64,000 bases of DNA, taken from the NCBI GenBank assembly GCA_012103255.1, contig WLXD01000002.1:310001-374000 (forward strand), written 5' to 3'. The position numbers and the translations under genes are program-made. The notes under the pieces were generated by a model, which did no database searches, was not told the origin of the DNA, and saw only the letters and a program-made list of their open reading frames with translations. The DNA comes from Acidobacteriota bacterium (GTDB lineage: Bacteria > Acidobacteriota > UBA890 > WLXD01). Positions 8,901 to 16,557 of the stretch are shown piece after piece (position 1 is the first letter of the stretch; every line of letters starts with the position of its first letter).

Positions 8901-10343
8901 ATGTCTCAATCGCGCCGCCGCCTGCTGGCGACCAGCTTCGCGACCTTCATCCTGCTCTTCGCTCAGCAACCTGGTGTCGGTGCGCAGCAAGCTCCGCCAG
9001 CGGTGGATCCTCGGATCTATGACCTCGTAGATGCAGTGTCGGCCGACAGGATCGAGGCCGATATCCGCACGCTCGTCGGGTTCGGCACACGCCACACCAT
9101 GTCCGACACGGAATCAGACACGCGCGGCATCGGCGCAGCGCGGCGCTGGATCAAGGCGCAATACGACGAGATCTCTGCCGCATGTGGCGACTGCCTCGAC
9201 GTGACTTTCCAGAGCTATGTGCAGGAAGGGAACCCGGATTCAAGGATCCCCGTCGACACCGAGATCGTGAATGTCCTCGCTGTGATCCGCGGCTCGGTGC
9301 ATCCGGATCGCTACGTCGTCATGAGTGGCGACATCGACTCACGCGTCTCGAACGGTGGCGACTACGAATCCGACTCGCCCGGCGCCAACGACAACGCCTC
9401 CGGCATGGCGGGGGCGATCGAAGCGGCGCGAGTGCTCGCCGGAATGGAATTCGGCTCGACGGTGGTGCTGGCGGGGCTATCCGGCGAAGAGCAAGGGCTC
9501 TTTGGCGGGCGCCATATGGCGGAGGTCGCACAGGCCGAAGGCTGGACGATCGCTGGCGTGCTCAACAACGACATGATCGGCAATATCGAGGGTGTCGACG
9601 GCGTCATCGAGAACAACACCTTCCGCGTCTTCTCCGAGCCGACTCCAGCCAACGAATCCGATCGAGCGCGAGGCATGCGCCGGTTCGCGGGCGGCGAGGT
9701 CGATGGCAACTCCAGGCAGCTCGCTCGTTACGTGGCGCGCATGACCGATCTGTATCTGACAAACCTGGAGGCGATCATGATCTATCGCCTCGACCGCTTC
9801 GGTCGCGGTGGTCACCATCGTCCGTTCAACGACCTCGGCTTCCCCGGGGTGCGGATCATGGAGACGCACGAAAACTACACGCGCCAGCATCAGGATCTCC
9901 GCACGGAGAATGGCATCGCCTACGGCGACGTCATCGAGGGCGTCAACTTCGACTACGCCCGCAAACTCACCGGGGTCAACGTGGCCTCGCTGGCCGCGTT
10001 GGCGTGGGCGCCTCCAAAGCCGGCCGAAGTCAGCATCGCTGGTGCCGTGCGGCCTTCGACGACGCTCCGCTGGACGGCGGTGGATTCACCGCTGCTGGCC
10101 GGCTACAAGATCTACTGGCGCGACACCACAGCGCCGCAGTGGCAGCGCTCGCGATGGATCGGCGACGGCAACGCCTGCTCCGTCGAAGTCCCTGCCGGCG
10201 ATGCCTGCCGCGAGTTCACTCTCGAGGGCCTCGTGATCGACAACTACCTGTTCGGGGTCGCCGCCGTCGGTCAAGATGGCAATGAAAGCGTCGTGGCGTT
10301 CCCGGGATTGTCACAAGCGCTGTCGCCGTCCCGGCGCCGGTGA
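8901..10343 (+). CDS. Secreted M28-family metallopeptidase with C-terminal Fn3-like domain
   Basis: A 480-residue exported zinc aminopeptidase-type enzyme. Residues 1-29 are a signal peptide. The catalytic domain shows GANDNASG (D164, bridging metal ligand), SGEEQG (E196/E197, general base and ligand), NNDMIGN (Asp ligand) and METHENYTRQHQ near the C-terminal end of the catalytic domain, supplying a His. The first expected ligand, normally His in GHxDS, is Asp here (GDIDS, residues 143-147, codon 9330-9332). Residues about 380-475 resemble a fibronectin type III module (SPLLAGYKIYWRD). Family members release N-terminal amino acids from peptides; substrate is unknown. The next gene begins 10 bases after the stop, so it may be co-transcribed. 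Confidence 0.88.
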   Translation: MSQSRRRLLATSFATFILLFAQQPGVGAQQAPPAVDPRIYDLVDAVSADRIEADIRTLVGFGTRHTMSDTESDTRGIGAARRWIKAQYDEISAACGDCLDVTFQSYVQEGNPDSRIPVDTEIVNVLAVIRGSVHPDRYVVMSGDIDSRVSNGGDYESDSPGANDNASGMAGAIEAARVLAGMEFGSTVVLAGLSGEEQGLFGGRHMAEVAQAEGWTIAGVLNNDMIGNIEGVDGVIENNTFRVFSEPTPANESDRARGMRRFAGGEVDGNSRQLARYVARMTDLYLTNLEAIMIYRLDRFGRGGHHRPFNDLGFPGVRIMETHENYTRQHQDLRTENGIAYGDVIEGVNFDYARKLTGVNVASLAALAWAPPKPAEVSIAGAVRPSTTLRWTAVDSPLLAGYKIYWRDTTAPQWQRSRWIGDGNACSVEVPAGDACREFTLEGLVIDNYLFGVAAVGQDGNESVVAFPGLSQALSPSRRR

Positions 10344-10353
10344 ACCGCGCCTT

Positions 10354-11103
10354 ATGAGTCACCTCGCCGCATATGTAGGTCCGGCGCGCCCAATTGCGGA
10401 CGCGCTGAAGGCGCAGACCGATGCCGCGACTCAGGGGGCAACCGGCGGCGGCGTGGTGTGGTGGCCGGCGGACGAGGAGCTTCCGCTCCGGTGTGTCACG
10501 AGCTCCGATCCTGCCGTCGACGCCAACCTGGCGAGCCTCGCGCCAAGGCTCTCCGGGCAGACGATCATTGCGAGCATCCGGACACCTGGCAAGGGCAAGA
10601 TGCCTGCCGCTGCGTCCCCCTTCGAACTCGATGGCGTGGCGGGCATGCATGAGGGATTCATGGGCCGCTTTCGAGAGGTCACCGCCGCTCGCTGCATCGC
10701 AACGCTACCCGAGGAACTCGTGGGCGCCATCGACGTACTCGACGAATCCAAGGCGATCTTCCTTCTCGCCATCGCTGCGCGCCGCGAGGATCCTGACCTT
10801 TCACTCGCGGACGCTCTCGTCGGAGCGGTCGGCACCGCCGCCCGGATCTGCGCGGATGCGGCAGCCTACTGTTCGCTCAACGTGGTACTCGCCCGGCGTG
10901 ACGAAATTGTCGGCCTTCGCTTTGCGCGAGGTGTGGAGCCCACCGAACTCTGGTACCGGGGAACGGGAGAAACAGCGCCGGGTCTCTGGTTGGCTAACTC
11001 CCCTATGGACGATGAAGACGGTTGGGAGGTCCTTCCGGCCGATCACCTTGTCCGCGTCACCTCCGAAGGCGCCACGGTACGACCAGTGAGAATCGAACGT
11101 TGA
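10354..11103 (+). CDS. Class II glutamine-amidotransferase-like protein lacking catalytic Cys
   Basis: A 249-residue protein with the layout of YafJ/EgtC-type glutamine amidotransferases. The N-terminal LAAYVGP strand, a central ASIRTPGKG...SPFELDGVAGMHEGFM stretch corresponding to the glutamine-binding and oxyanion region, and a late ANSPMDDEDGWEVLP strand all match the family pattern. In active members the start reads M-C, with Cys2 as the nucleophile. Here it reads M-S-H (Ser codon 10357-10359), and the usual His-Asn-Gly is HEG. The ATG at 10354 is the natural start because the conserved sequence begins there. The stop overlaps the next start as TTGA, so the protein is coupled to an FAD-linked dehydrogenase. 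A non-hydrolytic regulatory or structural role, or a changed chemistry, is inferred. Confidence 0.75.
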   Translation: MSHLAAYVGPARPIADALKAQTDAATQGATGGGVVWWPADEELPLRCVTSSDPAVDANLASLAPRLSGQTIIASIRTPGKGKMPAAASPFELDGVAGMHEGFMGRFREVTAARCIATLPEELVGAIDVLDESKAIFLLAIAARREDPDLSLADALVGAVGTAARICADAAAYCSLNVVLARRDEIVGLRFARGVEPTELWYRGTGETAPGLWLANSPMDDEDGWEVLPADHLVRVTSEGATVRPVRIER

Positions 11104-12485
11104 GTTCGCTACCAGAGACACTCCGCGAAACGCTCAGCGGACTCCTCGGCGACCGGTTCACCGACGCCGAAGCGGTGCGTGATCACCACGCAGCTGGCGA
11201 AGGGTGGAACCTTCCGGTCCGTCCCGCTGCAGTCTGTTTCCCGATGAGCACGGAAGAGGTATCAGCGGTCGCGGCAGCGTGCGCTACCGCCGATGTGCCG
11301 ATGGTGCCGTTCGGAGCAGGCTCTTCGCTCGAAGGACACGTCGCACCCACCACGGCCGCCGTTACCGTCGACCTGTCGCGCATGAACGCGATCATTGACG
11401 TCAGCGTCGAGGACCTCGACTGCCACGTGCAGGCTGGCGTCACGCGCGAGCAACTCGAAGGGGCGCTGCGCGACTCAGGCTTGTTCTTCCCGGTCGATCC
11501 GGGGGCCGACGCAACGATTGCCGGCATGGTTGCGACGGGTGCCTCCGGCACAACGACGGTTCGCTATGGGGCCATGCGCGAGAACGTACTTGGCCTCACT
11601 GTCGTACTCGCCGATGGCCGCGTCTTCCACACCGGCGGCCGCGCGCGAAAATCGTCGGCGGGCTACGACCTCACACGCCTGTTCATCGCGTCCGAGGGAA
11701 CACTCGGCTTCATCACGGAGATTCGACTCCGGGTCCGCGGCATTCCCGAGGCAGTCTCAGCCGCGGTGTGTCAGTTCCCATCAGTGGCCGGCGCCGTGGA
11801 ATCGGTCATTGAGGCGATTCAGATCGAATTGCCATTGGCGCGTTCCGAACTTGTGGATGCCGTGCAGATGCAGGCGTTCATCGACCACGAGGGTCTGGTG
11901 GAGTACGAGGCGCAGCCAACGCTGATGCTCGAGTTTCACGGCACGGAGAACGCCGTGCGCGAGCAGGCTGAGCAAATGGCCGAGATCTGCGGCGGACACG
12001 GCGGCACTGGGTTCCGATGGGCGACTCAACAAGAGGACCGCACGCGGCTATGGCGAGCCCGTCATCGGGCCTACTTCGCGGCCATGGCCATGGGTCCGGG
12101 TCGGAAGGCGATGGTCACCGACGCCTGCGTACCGATTTCGCGACTCGCCGAGTGCATCGAGGCCACGCGCGTCGATCTGGATGAATCCGGCCTGATCTCC
12201 CCGATCGTTGGCCACATCGGAGACGGAAATTTCCATTGCCAGATTCTGGTCGACCCCGACGATGAGGCGGAGGTCGGCAGCGCTCGCGCTTTCGTGTCAC
12301 GGCTCGCCGCGCGGGCAATCGCGATGGACGGCACCTGCACGGGTGAGCACGGAGTAGGGCTCAACAAGATCGCCTACGTCGAACGCGAACACGGCGCCGC
12401 GGTTGATGTGATGCGCGCGATCAAACTCGCGCTGGATCCTCAGCGCCTCATGAATCCGGGCAAGGTCCTCCGCTTCGAGGACTAG
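11100..12485 (+). CDS. FAD-linked D-2-hydroxyacid dehydrogenase (GlcD/D-lactate type)
   Basis: A 461-residue flavoenzyme of the FAD_binding_4 plus FAD-oxidase-C class. The N-terminal half holds the FAD site (PFGAGSSLEGHV, then GADATIAGMVATGASGT and the YDLTRLFIASEGTLG segment). The C-terminal half carries HIGDGNFHCQI and the CTGEHGVGLNKI motif with the closing NPGKVLR, as in GlcD and D-lactate dehydrogenases. It oxidises a 2-hydroxyacid to the 2-oxoacid and passes electrons to the respiratory chain; the exact acid is unknown. TTG at 11100 is chosen because conserved sequence begins just after it and it overlaps the previous stop as TTGA. The gene ends tail to tail with an aminotransferase gene through a shared CTAG. 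Confidence 0.87.
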   Translation: MSSLPETLRETLSGLLGDRFTDAEAVRDHHAAGEGWNLPVRPAAVCFPMSTEEVSAVAAACATADVPMVPFGAGSSLEGHVAPTTAAVTVDLSRMNAIIDVSVEDLDCHVQAGVTREQLEGALRDSGLFFPVDPGADATIAGMVATGASGTTTVRYGAMRENVLGLTVVLADGRVFHTGGRARKSSAGYDLTRLFIASEGTLGFITEIRLRVRGIPEAVSAAVCQFPSVAGAVESVIEAIQIELPLARSELVDAVQMQAFIDHEGLVEYEAQPTLMLEFHGTENAVREQAEQMAEICGGHGGTGFRWATQQEDRTRLWRARHRAYFAAMAMGPGRKAMVTDACVPISRLAECIEATRVDLDESGLISPIVGHIGDGNFHCQILVDPDDEAEVGSARAFVSRLAARAIAMDGTCTGEHGVGLNKIAYVEREHGAAVDVMRAIKLALDPQRLMNPGKVLRFED

Positions 12486-13801
12486 TCAGACACCTGCGCG
12501 CAGGCTCGTGCGAGACGCTCCAGCCCCTCGGCGACCTCCGCCTCCGTGATGAGCAACGACGGACCGATACGCAGCACCTGTCCGTGCAGCCCGCCGAGCC
12601 CCACAAGAGCACCCTCTTCGCGAGCCGCACCGAGCAACGCCGCCGCGCGAGCGCCGTCTGGCCTCTTCGACTTCGGGTCCTCGACGATCTCCACTCCGAT
12701 CATCAGGCCCAGGCCGCGCACCTCCCCGATCCATTCATGGCGATCCTGCAACTGCCGCAGACCCTCCATGAACTGCGCACCACGCGCAGTCGCGTTGGCA
12801 GGAGCCTCTTCGCGAGCCAGGACATCGAGCGTGGCGCTGGCGGCAGCCATGCACACCGGATTCCCGCCAAACGTCGAGATCGTTTTCGCGGTCCAGGACG
12901 CCGCTACGTCCGGCGTGGCGATAGTCGCGGCCACGGGATAGCCGTTGGCCACGCCCTTCGCCATGACCATGATGTCGGGTTCCACGTCCCAGTGCTCGAT
13001 GCCGAACCAGTGATCACCGGTCCGGCCAAAGCCCGCCTGCACCTCGTCGATGATCAGTAGCCCGCCGAACGATCGGATCATCTCAGCCGCGCGCTGGAAA
13101 TAGCCACGCGGCGGGACGATGTAGCCGCCCACGCCGAGAATCGTTTCCGCGATGAAGGCAGCCGGCTTCCCTGTCGTGGTCGTGCTGATCACGTCCTCGA
13201 GTTCGCTCATGTAGAAGTCGACGAGCTCCTCCTCGGAGCCGTAGTCAAACGGCGCACGATACGGATAGGGAGCGGACACCTGCGTGATTCCCGCGATCCG
13301 TCGGCCGAGCGGGCGCCACGAGGAAAGCGCCGTCAGATCCTGGGCCAGAGCGCTCCTTCCGGAGTAACCATGGCGCAGGCTCACGATTTCCGAACGACCG
13401 GTGTGGCAGCAGGCCAACGTGATGGCGGTTTCGATGGCCTCGGTTCCGCTGTTGGTGAAGTACGTCTGGCGTAGATCCCCTGGCGTGATCTCGGCGAGCC
13501 GCTCGGCCACGCGCGCCTGCGGCTCGGTTACGTAGAGCGACGACGTGTGGCCGAGTTCGCTCGCCTGCGCCCTCACCGCTTCCGTCACATCGGGATGGCA
13601 GTGGCCAACCGACGTCGTGAGGATGCCGGCGAACAGGTCGAGGTACTCCCGACGGTCGGCGTCACGGAGTCGGACACCGTCGGCTGCAACGGGAATGAGT
13701 GGGTCCGCGTAATAGGTCGACAGGCATGGAAACAGGTAGTCGCGCTGCAGCTGCTTGATGTCGTCGCGCGCCGTGCCGGTCGCGATCTCCACTTCGGTCA
13801 T
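12482..13801 (-). CDS. Class III pyridoxal-phosphate aminotransferase
   Basis: A 439-residue fold-type I transaminase of the class III group (GABA, ornithine, AGXT2-like). The family pattern is clear: TNSGTEAIETAITLA, a central IIDEVQAGFGRTGDHW binding the cofactor ring, and MVMAKGVANGYPVAA containing the Schiff-base lysine, with STFGGNPVCMAAA after it. ATG 13801 is selected because GGAGGG lies five bases upstream; a start at 13840 would add 13 unconserved residues. The amino donor cannot be fixed from sequence; alanine-glyoxylate or omega-amino acid:pyruvate activity is most common for this length. It faces a 2-hydroxyacid dehydrogenase, which could feed the same 2-oxoacid pool, an inference only. 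Confidence 0.88.
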   Translation of the reverse strand: MTEVEIATGTARDDIKQLQRDYLFPCLSTYYADPLIPVAADGVRLRDADRREYLDLFAGILTTSVGHCHPDVTEAVRAQASELGHTSSLYVTEPQARVAERLAEITPGDLRQTYFTNSGTEAIETAITLACCHTGRSEIVSLRHGYSGRSALAQDLTALSSWRPLGRRIAGITQVSAPYPYRAPFDYGSEEELVDFYMSELEDVISTTTTGKPAAFIAETILGVGGYIVPPRGYFQRAAEMIRSFGGLLIIDEVQAGFGRTGDHWFGIEHWDVEPDIMVMAKGVANGYPVAATIATPDVAASWTAKTISTFGGNPVCMAAASATLDVLAREEAPANATARGAQFMEGLRQLQDRHEWIGEVRGLGLMIGVEIVEDPKSKRPDGARAAALLGAAREEGALVGLGGLHGQVLRIGPSLLITEAEVAEGLERLARACAQVSD

Positions 13802-13896
13802 CGATGCCCTCCGGCAGTCCTTGGGTACAGGCGCCATCACATGGAGGGCAAGGGTAGACGGCCAACCAGACGGAGGCGAGTTGCCGGAAGCAATCG

Positions 13897-14457
13897 CTAG
13901 GCGCTAACCGTCCGCGGACGTCTGGATCGGAAGACGAACAAGAGAATGATCAACGCAGCCACGAAAGCGACGACCGGTAGGAAGATCGCGAGCACAGCTC
14001 CCGTGAAGCTAACCGCGTCCTCGCCGGCGCTCAGGAACGGCGTCGCCAACCCTGCTGTGGCGCCAGTCGACACCAAGCGTGTAGTCGCTTTCGCTGCATG
14101 AACGCCACCGGCAACCGACGCGCCCAGGATCACGCCCACAACGGTGGCCGTCACAGGTTCGAGGCTCGTGAGCGGCGAAGCTGCTGCCAGTGCGCCCGCC
14201 ACCGGTCGCGCAAGTGTTCCGACCACATCCAGCGTGTGATCAACAACGGGAATCTTGTCGCCCAACACCTCGAGCACCACGGCCACGCCGAAAACGATGA
14301 GTGCGGCATCAGATGACATCCACGTGAAGCGCTCACCCAGGGCCACGACATCGAACCGAGCGGCGGTTCCGAGAACAAGGAGCGGTAGGAACGCACGGAG
14401 CCCAGCGCTCGCGGCGAGCCCCGTCCCCATCATCGCCTGCCAGATGACTTCCGCCAT
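13897..14457 (-). CDS. DUF4126 membrane protein
   Basis: A 186-residue integral membrane protein with about five hydrophobic helices. The opening GLAASAGLRAFLPLLVLG, the central LEVLGDKIPVVDHTLD and the small-residue helices AGGVHAAKATTRL match the DUF4126 family, whose function is unknown. A strong ribosome site (AGGGAGGAG) precedes the ATG at 14457. The message upstream can form an 8-bp hairpin (arms 14482-14489 and 14496-14503) close to that site. The gene probably follows the amidohydrolase gene upstream on the same strand. Confidence 0.82.
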   Translation of the reverse strand: MAEVIWQAMMGTGLAASAGLRAFLPLLVLGTAARFDVVALGERFTWMSSDAALIVFGVAVVLEVLGDKIPVVDHTLDVVGTLARPVAGALAAASPLTSLEPVTATVVGVILGASVAGGVHAAKATTRLVSTGATAGLATPFLSAGEDAVSFTGAVLAIFLPVVAFVAALIILLFVFRSRRPRTVSA

Positions 14458-14481
14458 GTGTCTCCTCCCTGCTGATGCTTG

Positions 14482-14503
14482 AAAGGACGCAGCAACGTCC
14501 CTT
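14482..14503 (-). other. Small hairpin in the leader of the DUF4126 gene
   Basis: Read on the minus strand, AAGGGACG and CGTCCTTT pair over eight positions (one G-U) around a six-base loop, ending about 12 bases before the AGGGAGGAG ribosome site. No T-tract follows, so it is not a terminator. It could modulate translation or stabilise the message, but no known riboswitch is recognised. Confidence 0.25.
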
Positions 14504-14551
14504 CATTGGGCCACGCCATAACTACGCACGGCGGGCCCGCCTGGTTTCGTG

Positions 14552-15292
14552 CTAGCCGGTCAGACTCGGCGCCCGCTGAAGGCCGTCGGCGATCGCCTCG
14601 CTGATCTCCGACAGAACTTCCGGCGCATCCGCGTACTTCTGATTGATCTCGAGTTCGATTCCGACGAACTGATCGGGCTCATACCGCCGACGCATCGCCG
14701 GCAAAATCCCGTCAGCCGTACCGCTGTAAGGCCGGTTGAACCAGGTGGTGTACTCGGTGGCCTCGTCGAGATGGTCGCGAAGGTCCGCGCACGCTCGGCG
14801 CTCGATTCCCCAGGCGGGATCGTGCAACAGTCCGATATCGTTCCCCCGGACGTTCCCCGCAAGAGCCGGTGTGAACGTATGTACGCATACGTGCACGCAG
14901 CGACCGTGCGCCTCGATCAGCACGTCTGCGGCTTCGATCACGCGATCGCGGTACGGGCGGTAGTAGCGATTGACTCGATCCTGGACCTGAGTGTCACCGA
15001 GTCCATAGTTGAACGGAATCCGGTGCCCATCGGAAACCTGCCGGATCAGCATTCGGTTCCCGACCGTGCGATTCAGGTCGACCACCAGGCGTGAATACTC
15101 GCCTGCAATGAGTTCGGCGTCGAAACGTCTGGCGATCGTCGATGCGATCGGCAGGGCACCGGGATCCCAGGCGATATGACGGGCCAGCAGATCGTCGGGA
15201 AGTTGCAGTTCAGCCGGCAGCGCGTTCGACGCGTGCTCGCACGTCAACCAGAACCTGTTTGGCGAGTTCCCGCACCCTTTGCCCTCCCACAT
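14552..15292 (-). CDS. N-formylglutamate amidohydrolase family protein
   Basis: A roughly 246-residue cytosolic hydrolase. The N-terminal WLTCEHASNALPAEL is the hallmark of the FGase family (CEHASN-x-P), and ARRFDAELIAGEYSRLVVDLNR and EAHGRCVHVCVHTFTP follow in family order. Members remove formyl groups from N-formylglutamate in histidine breakdown or act on related N-acyl amino acids; no other hut gene is in the window, so the substrate is open. The start is uncertain. ATG 15292 fits the family length, while ATG 15325 would leave almost no leader after the TACAAT box at 15345-15340. The gene is divergent from the glycosyltransferase gene. Confidence 0.8.
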   Translation of the reverse strand: MWEGKGCGNSPNRFWLTCEHASNALPAELQLPDDLLARHIAWDPGALPIASTIARRFDAELIAGEYSRLVVDLNRTVGNRMLIRQVSDGHRIPFNYGLGDTQVQDRVNRYYRPYRDRVIEAADVLIEAHGRCVHVCVHTFTPALAGNVRGNDIGLLHDPAWGIERRACADLRDHLDEATEYTTWFNRPYSGTADGILPAMRRRYEPDQFVGIELEINQKYADAPEVLSEISEAIADGLQRAPSLTG

Positions 15293-15339
15293 CGCGCAAC
15301 CGCCGCTCCCCCACGGAACGATCATCGCTACGGTCGGGT

Positions 15340-15345
15340 ATTGTA
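15340..15345 (-). promoter_or_regulatory. Possible -10 box (TACAAT) for the amidohydrolase gene
   Basis: On the minus strand GGCTACAATAC gives a good -10 hexamer in the short gap between two divergent genes. No convincing -35 is seen. It supports the downstream start at 15292. Confidence 0.35.
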
Positions 15346-15369
15346 GCCGCGGCGCCGGGAGGTGGTAGT

Positions 15370-16557
15370 TTGCGGCTGGCAATGGTCATTCAGCGGTTCC
15401 GTCCTAGTTTTGGCGGGCAGGGCGTACAGGTGGAATCGCTGTGCGCGGCGCTTGCCCAGCGCGGCGTTCGATCGACGGTCTTCACGGCGATGCCCGAGAA
15501 AGGGGCGCCTGAGGAAGAACGGTTCGATGGCTACGACGTGCGTCGGATATCAACGGATCTGCGCGGCCAGTGGGGACACTGGCCCTCGTTCGGCGCGCGA
15601 ACCTATCGAGCTCTACGAGCTCACCATCCGGACCTCGTACACGTTCACGGGGTCACCGACGGCCTGTATGGCTCGTGGCTCTACTGTCGACGGGCACAAC
15701 GCCCGCTGGTGTTCGAGATGGCCCTGATGGGGGTCGACGATCCCGACGCCATGGACGCCAATCCGGCTGCGCTCCGTTGGCTCCGCAAGCGCATGTACCG
15801 AGGCGCCGACGCTTACGTGGCGATGTCGCGAGCTTTCGAGCCTAGCTATGCCCGCGCCGGACTTCCGGCTGAACGTTTCCACGTGATCCCTCAGGGGGTC
15901 GACCTCGCTCGATTCACGCCAGCCGACACCGCCACCGCAGCACGCGCCCGACATCAACTCGGATTGGCCGATGTCGGTCTCGTCGTGGCGTTCGTTGGCT
16001 CACTGATAGAGCGCAAGGGCATCGACGTTCTGCTGCGGGCATGGCCCGAAGTACGGCGAAGCTCACCGAGTGCGCAATTGCTCCTTGCCGGTCCGGGCAG
16101 CCCGGACGAGCCCGCGGCCGCAGCAGCGTGGGCCGAGCTGTCCGAGGCCGACCAAGACAGCGTCGTGATGTCCGGCCGCGTCGATGCGATCGAAGTCGCA
16201 TCGCAGGCGGCCGACGTCTTCGCCTTCCCAACCCGACGCGAAGGATTCGGCACGGTGATCGTCGAAGCGATGGCCGCTGGACTGCCATGCGTCGTCGCCG
16301 AGCTCCCTGGCATCACGGATTTCATCTATGCACACCCGGCACCGGGCATCGACGCCGTGGGTGCCCAGACAGACGGCATCGTGGTGCCGCAAGATTCCCC
16401 CGAGGTTCTGGCAAGGACCCTCGGTGGGCTGTTGGCCGATACCAACCTCCGCAGCACGATTGGCGCCGCCGCCCGACAGCGGGCACGTTGGTTTGATATC
16501 GGTGGCATCGCTGACGCCTACGTCGAGCTCTACAGCCAGCTTGGAGGCCAGCCTTGA
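15370..16557 (+). CDS. Glycosyltransferase family 4 (group 1)
   Basis: A 395-residue GT-B glycosyltransferase that would add a sugar to a cell-surface glycan or lipid carrier. The N-terminal half has the acceptor-side loop RFRPSFGGQGVQVESL. The C-terminal half has VVAFVGSLIERKGIDVLLRA and the E-x7-E nucleotide-sugar motif EGFGTVIVEAMAAGLP. TTG at 15370 is chosen because GGGAGGTGG ends about five bases upstream; ATG 15382 is the alternative. The stop overlaps the next start as TTGA, preceded by GGAGG, so it is coupled to a flippase gene. The donor and product are unknown. Confidence 0.88.
   Translation: MRLAMVIQRFRPSFGGQGVQVESLCAALAQRGVRSTVFTAMPEKGAPEEERFDGYDVRRISTDLRGQWGHWPSFGARTYRALRAHHPDLVHVHGVTDGLYGSWLYCRRAQRPLVFEMALMGVDDPDAMDANPAALRWLRKRMYRGADAYVAMSRAFEPSYARAGLPAERFHVIPQGVDLARFTPADTATAARARHQLGLADVGLVVAFVGSLIERKGIDVLLRAWPEVRRSSPSAQLLLAGPGSPDEPAAAAAWAELSEADQDSVVMSGRVDAIEVASQAADVFAFPTRREGFGTVIVEAMAAGLPCVVAELPGITDFIYAHPAPGIDAVGAQTDGIVVPQDSPEVLARTLGGLLADTNLRSTIGAAARQRARWFDIGGIADAYVELYSQLGGQP

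Noticed and set aside
14530-14541. Perfect palindrome GGCGGGCCCGCC
   Set aside because: A short all-GC palindrome in GC-rich DNA, not placed at a promoter or repeated elsewhere.
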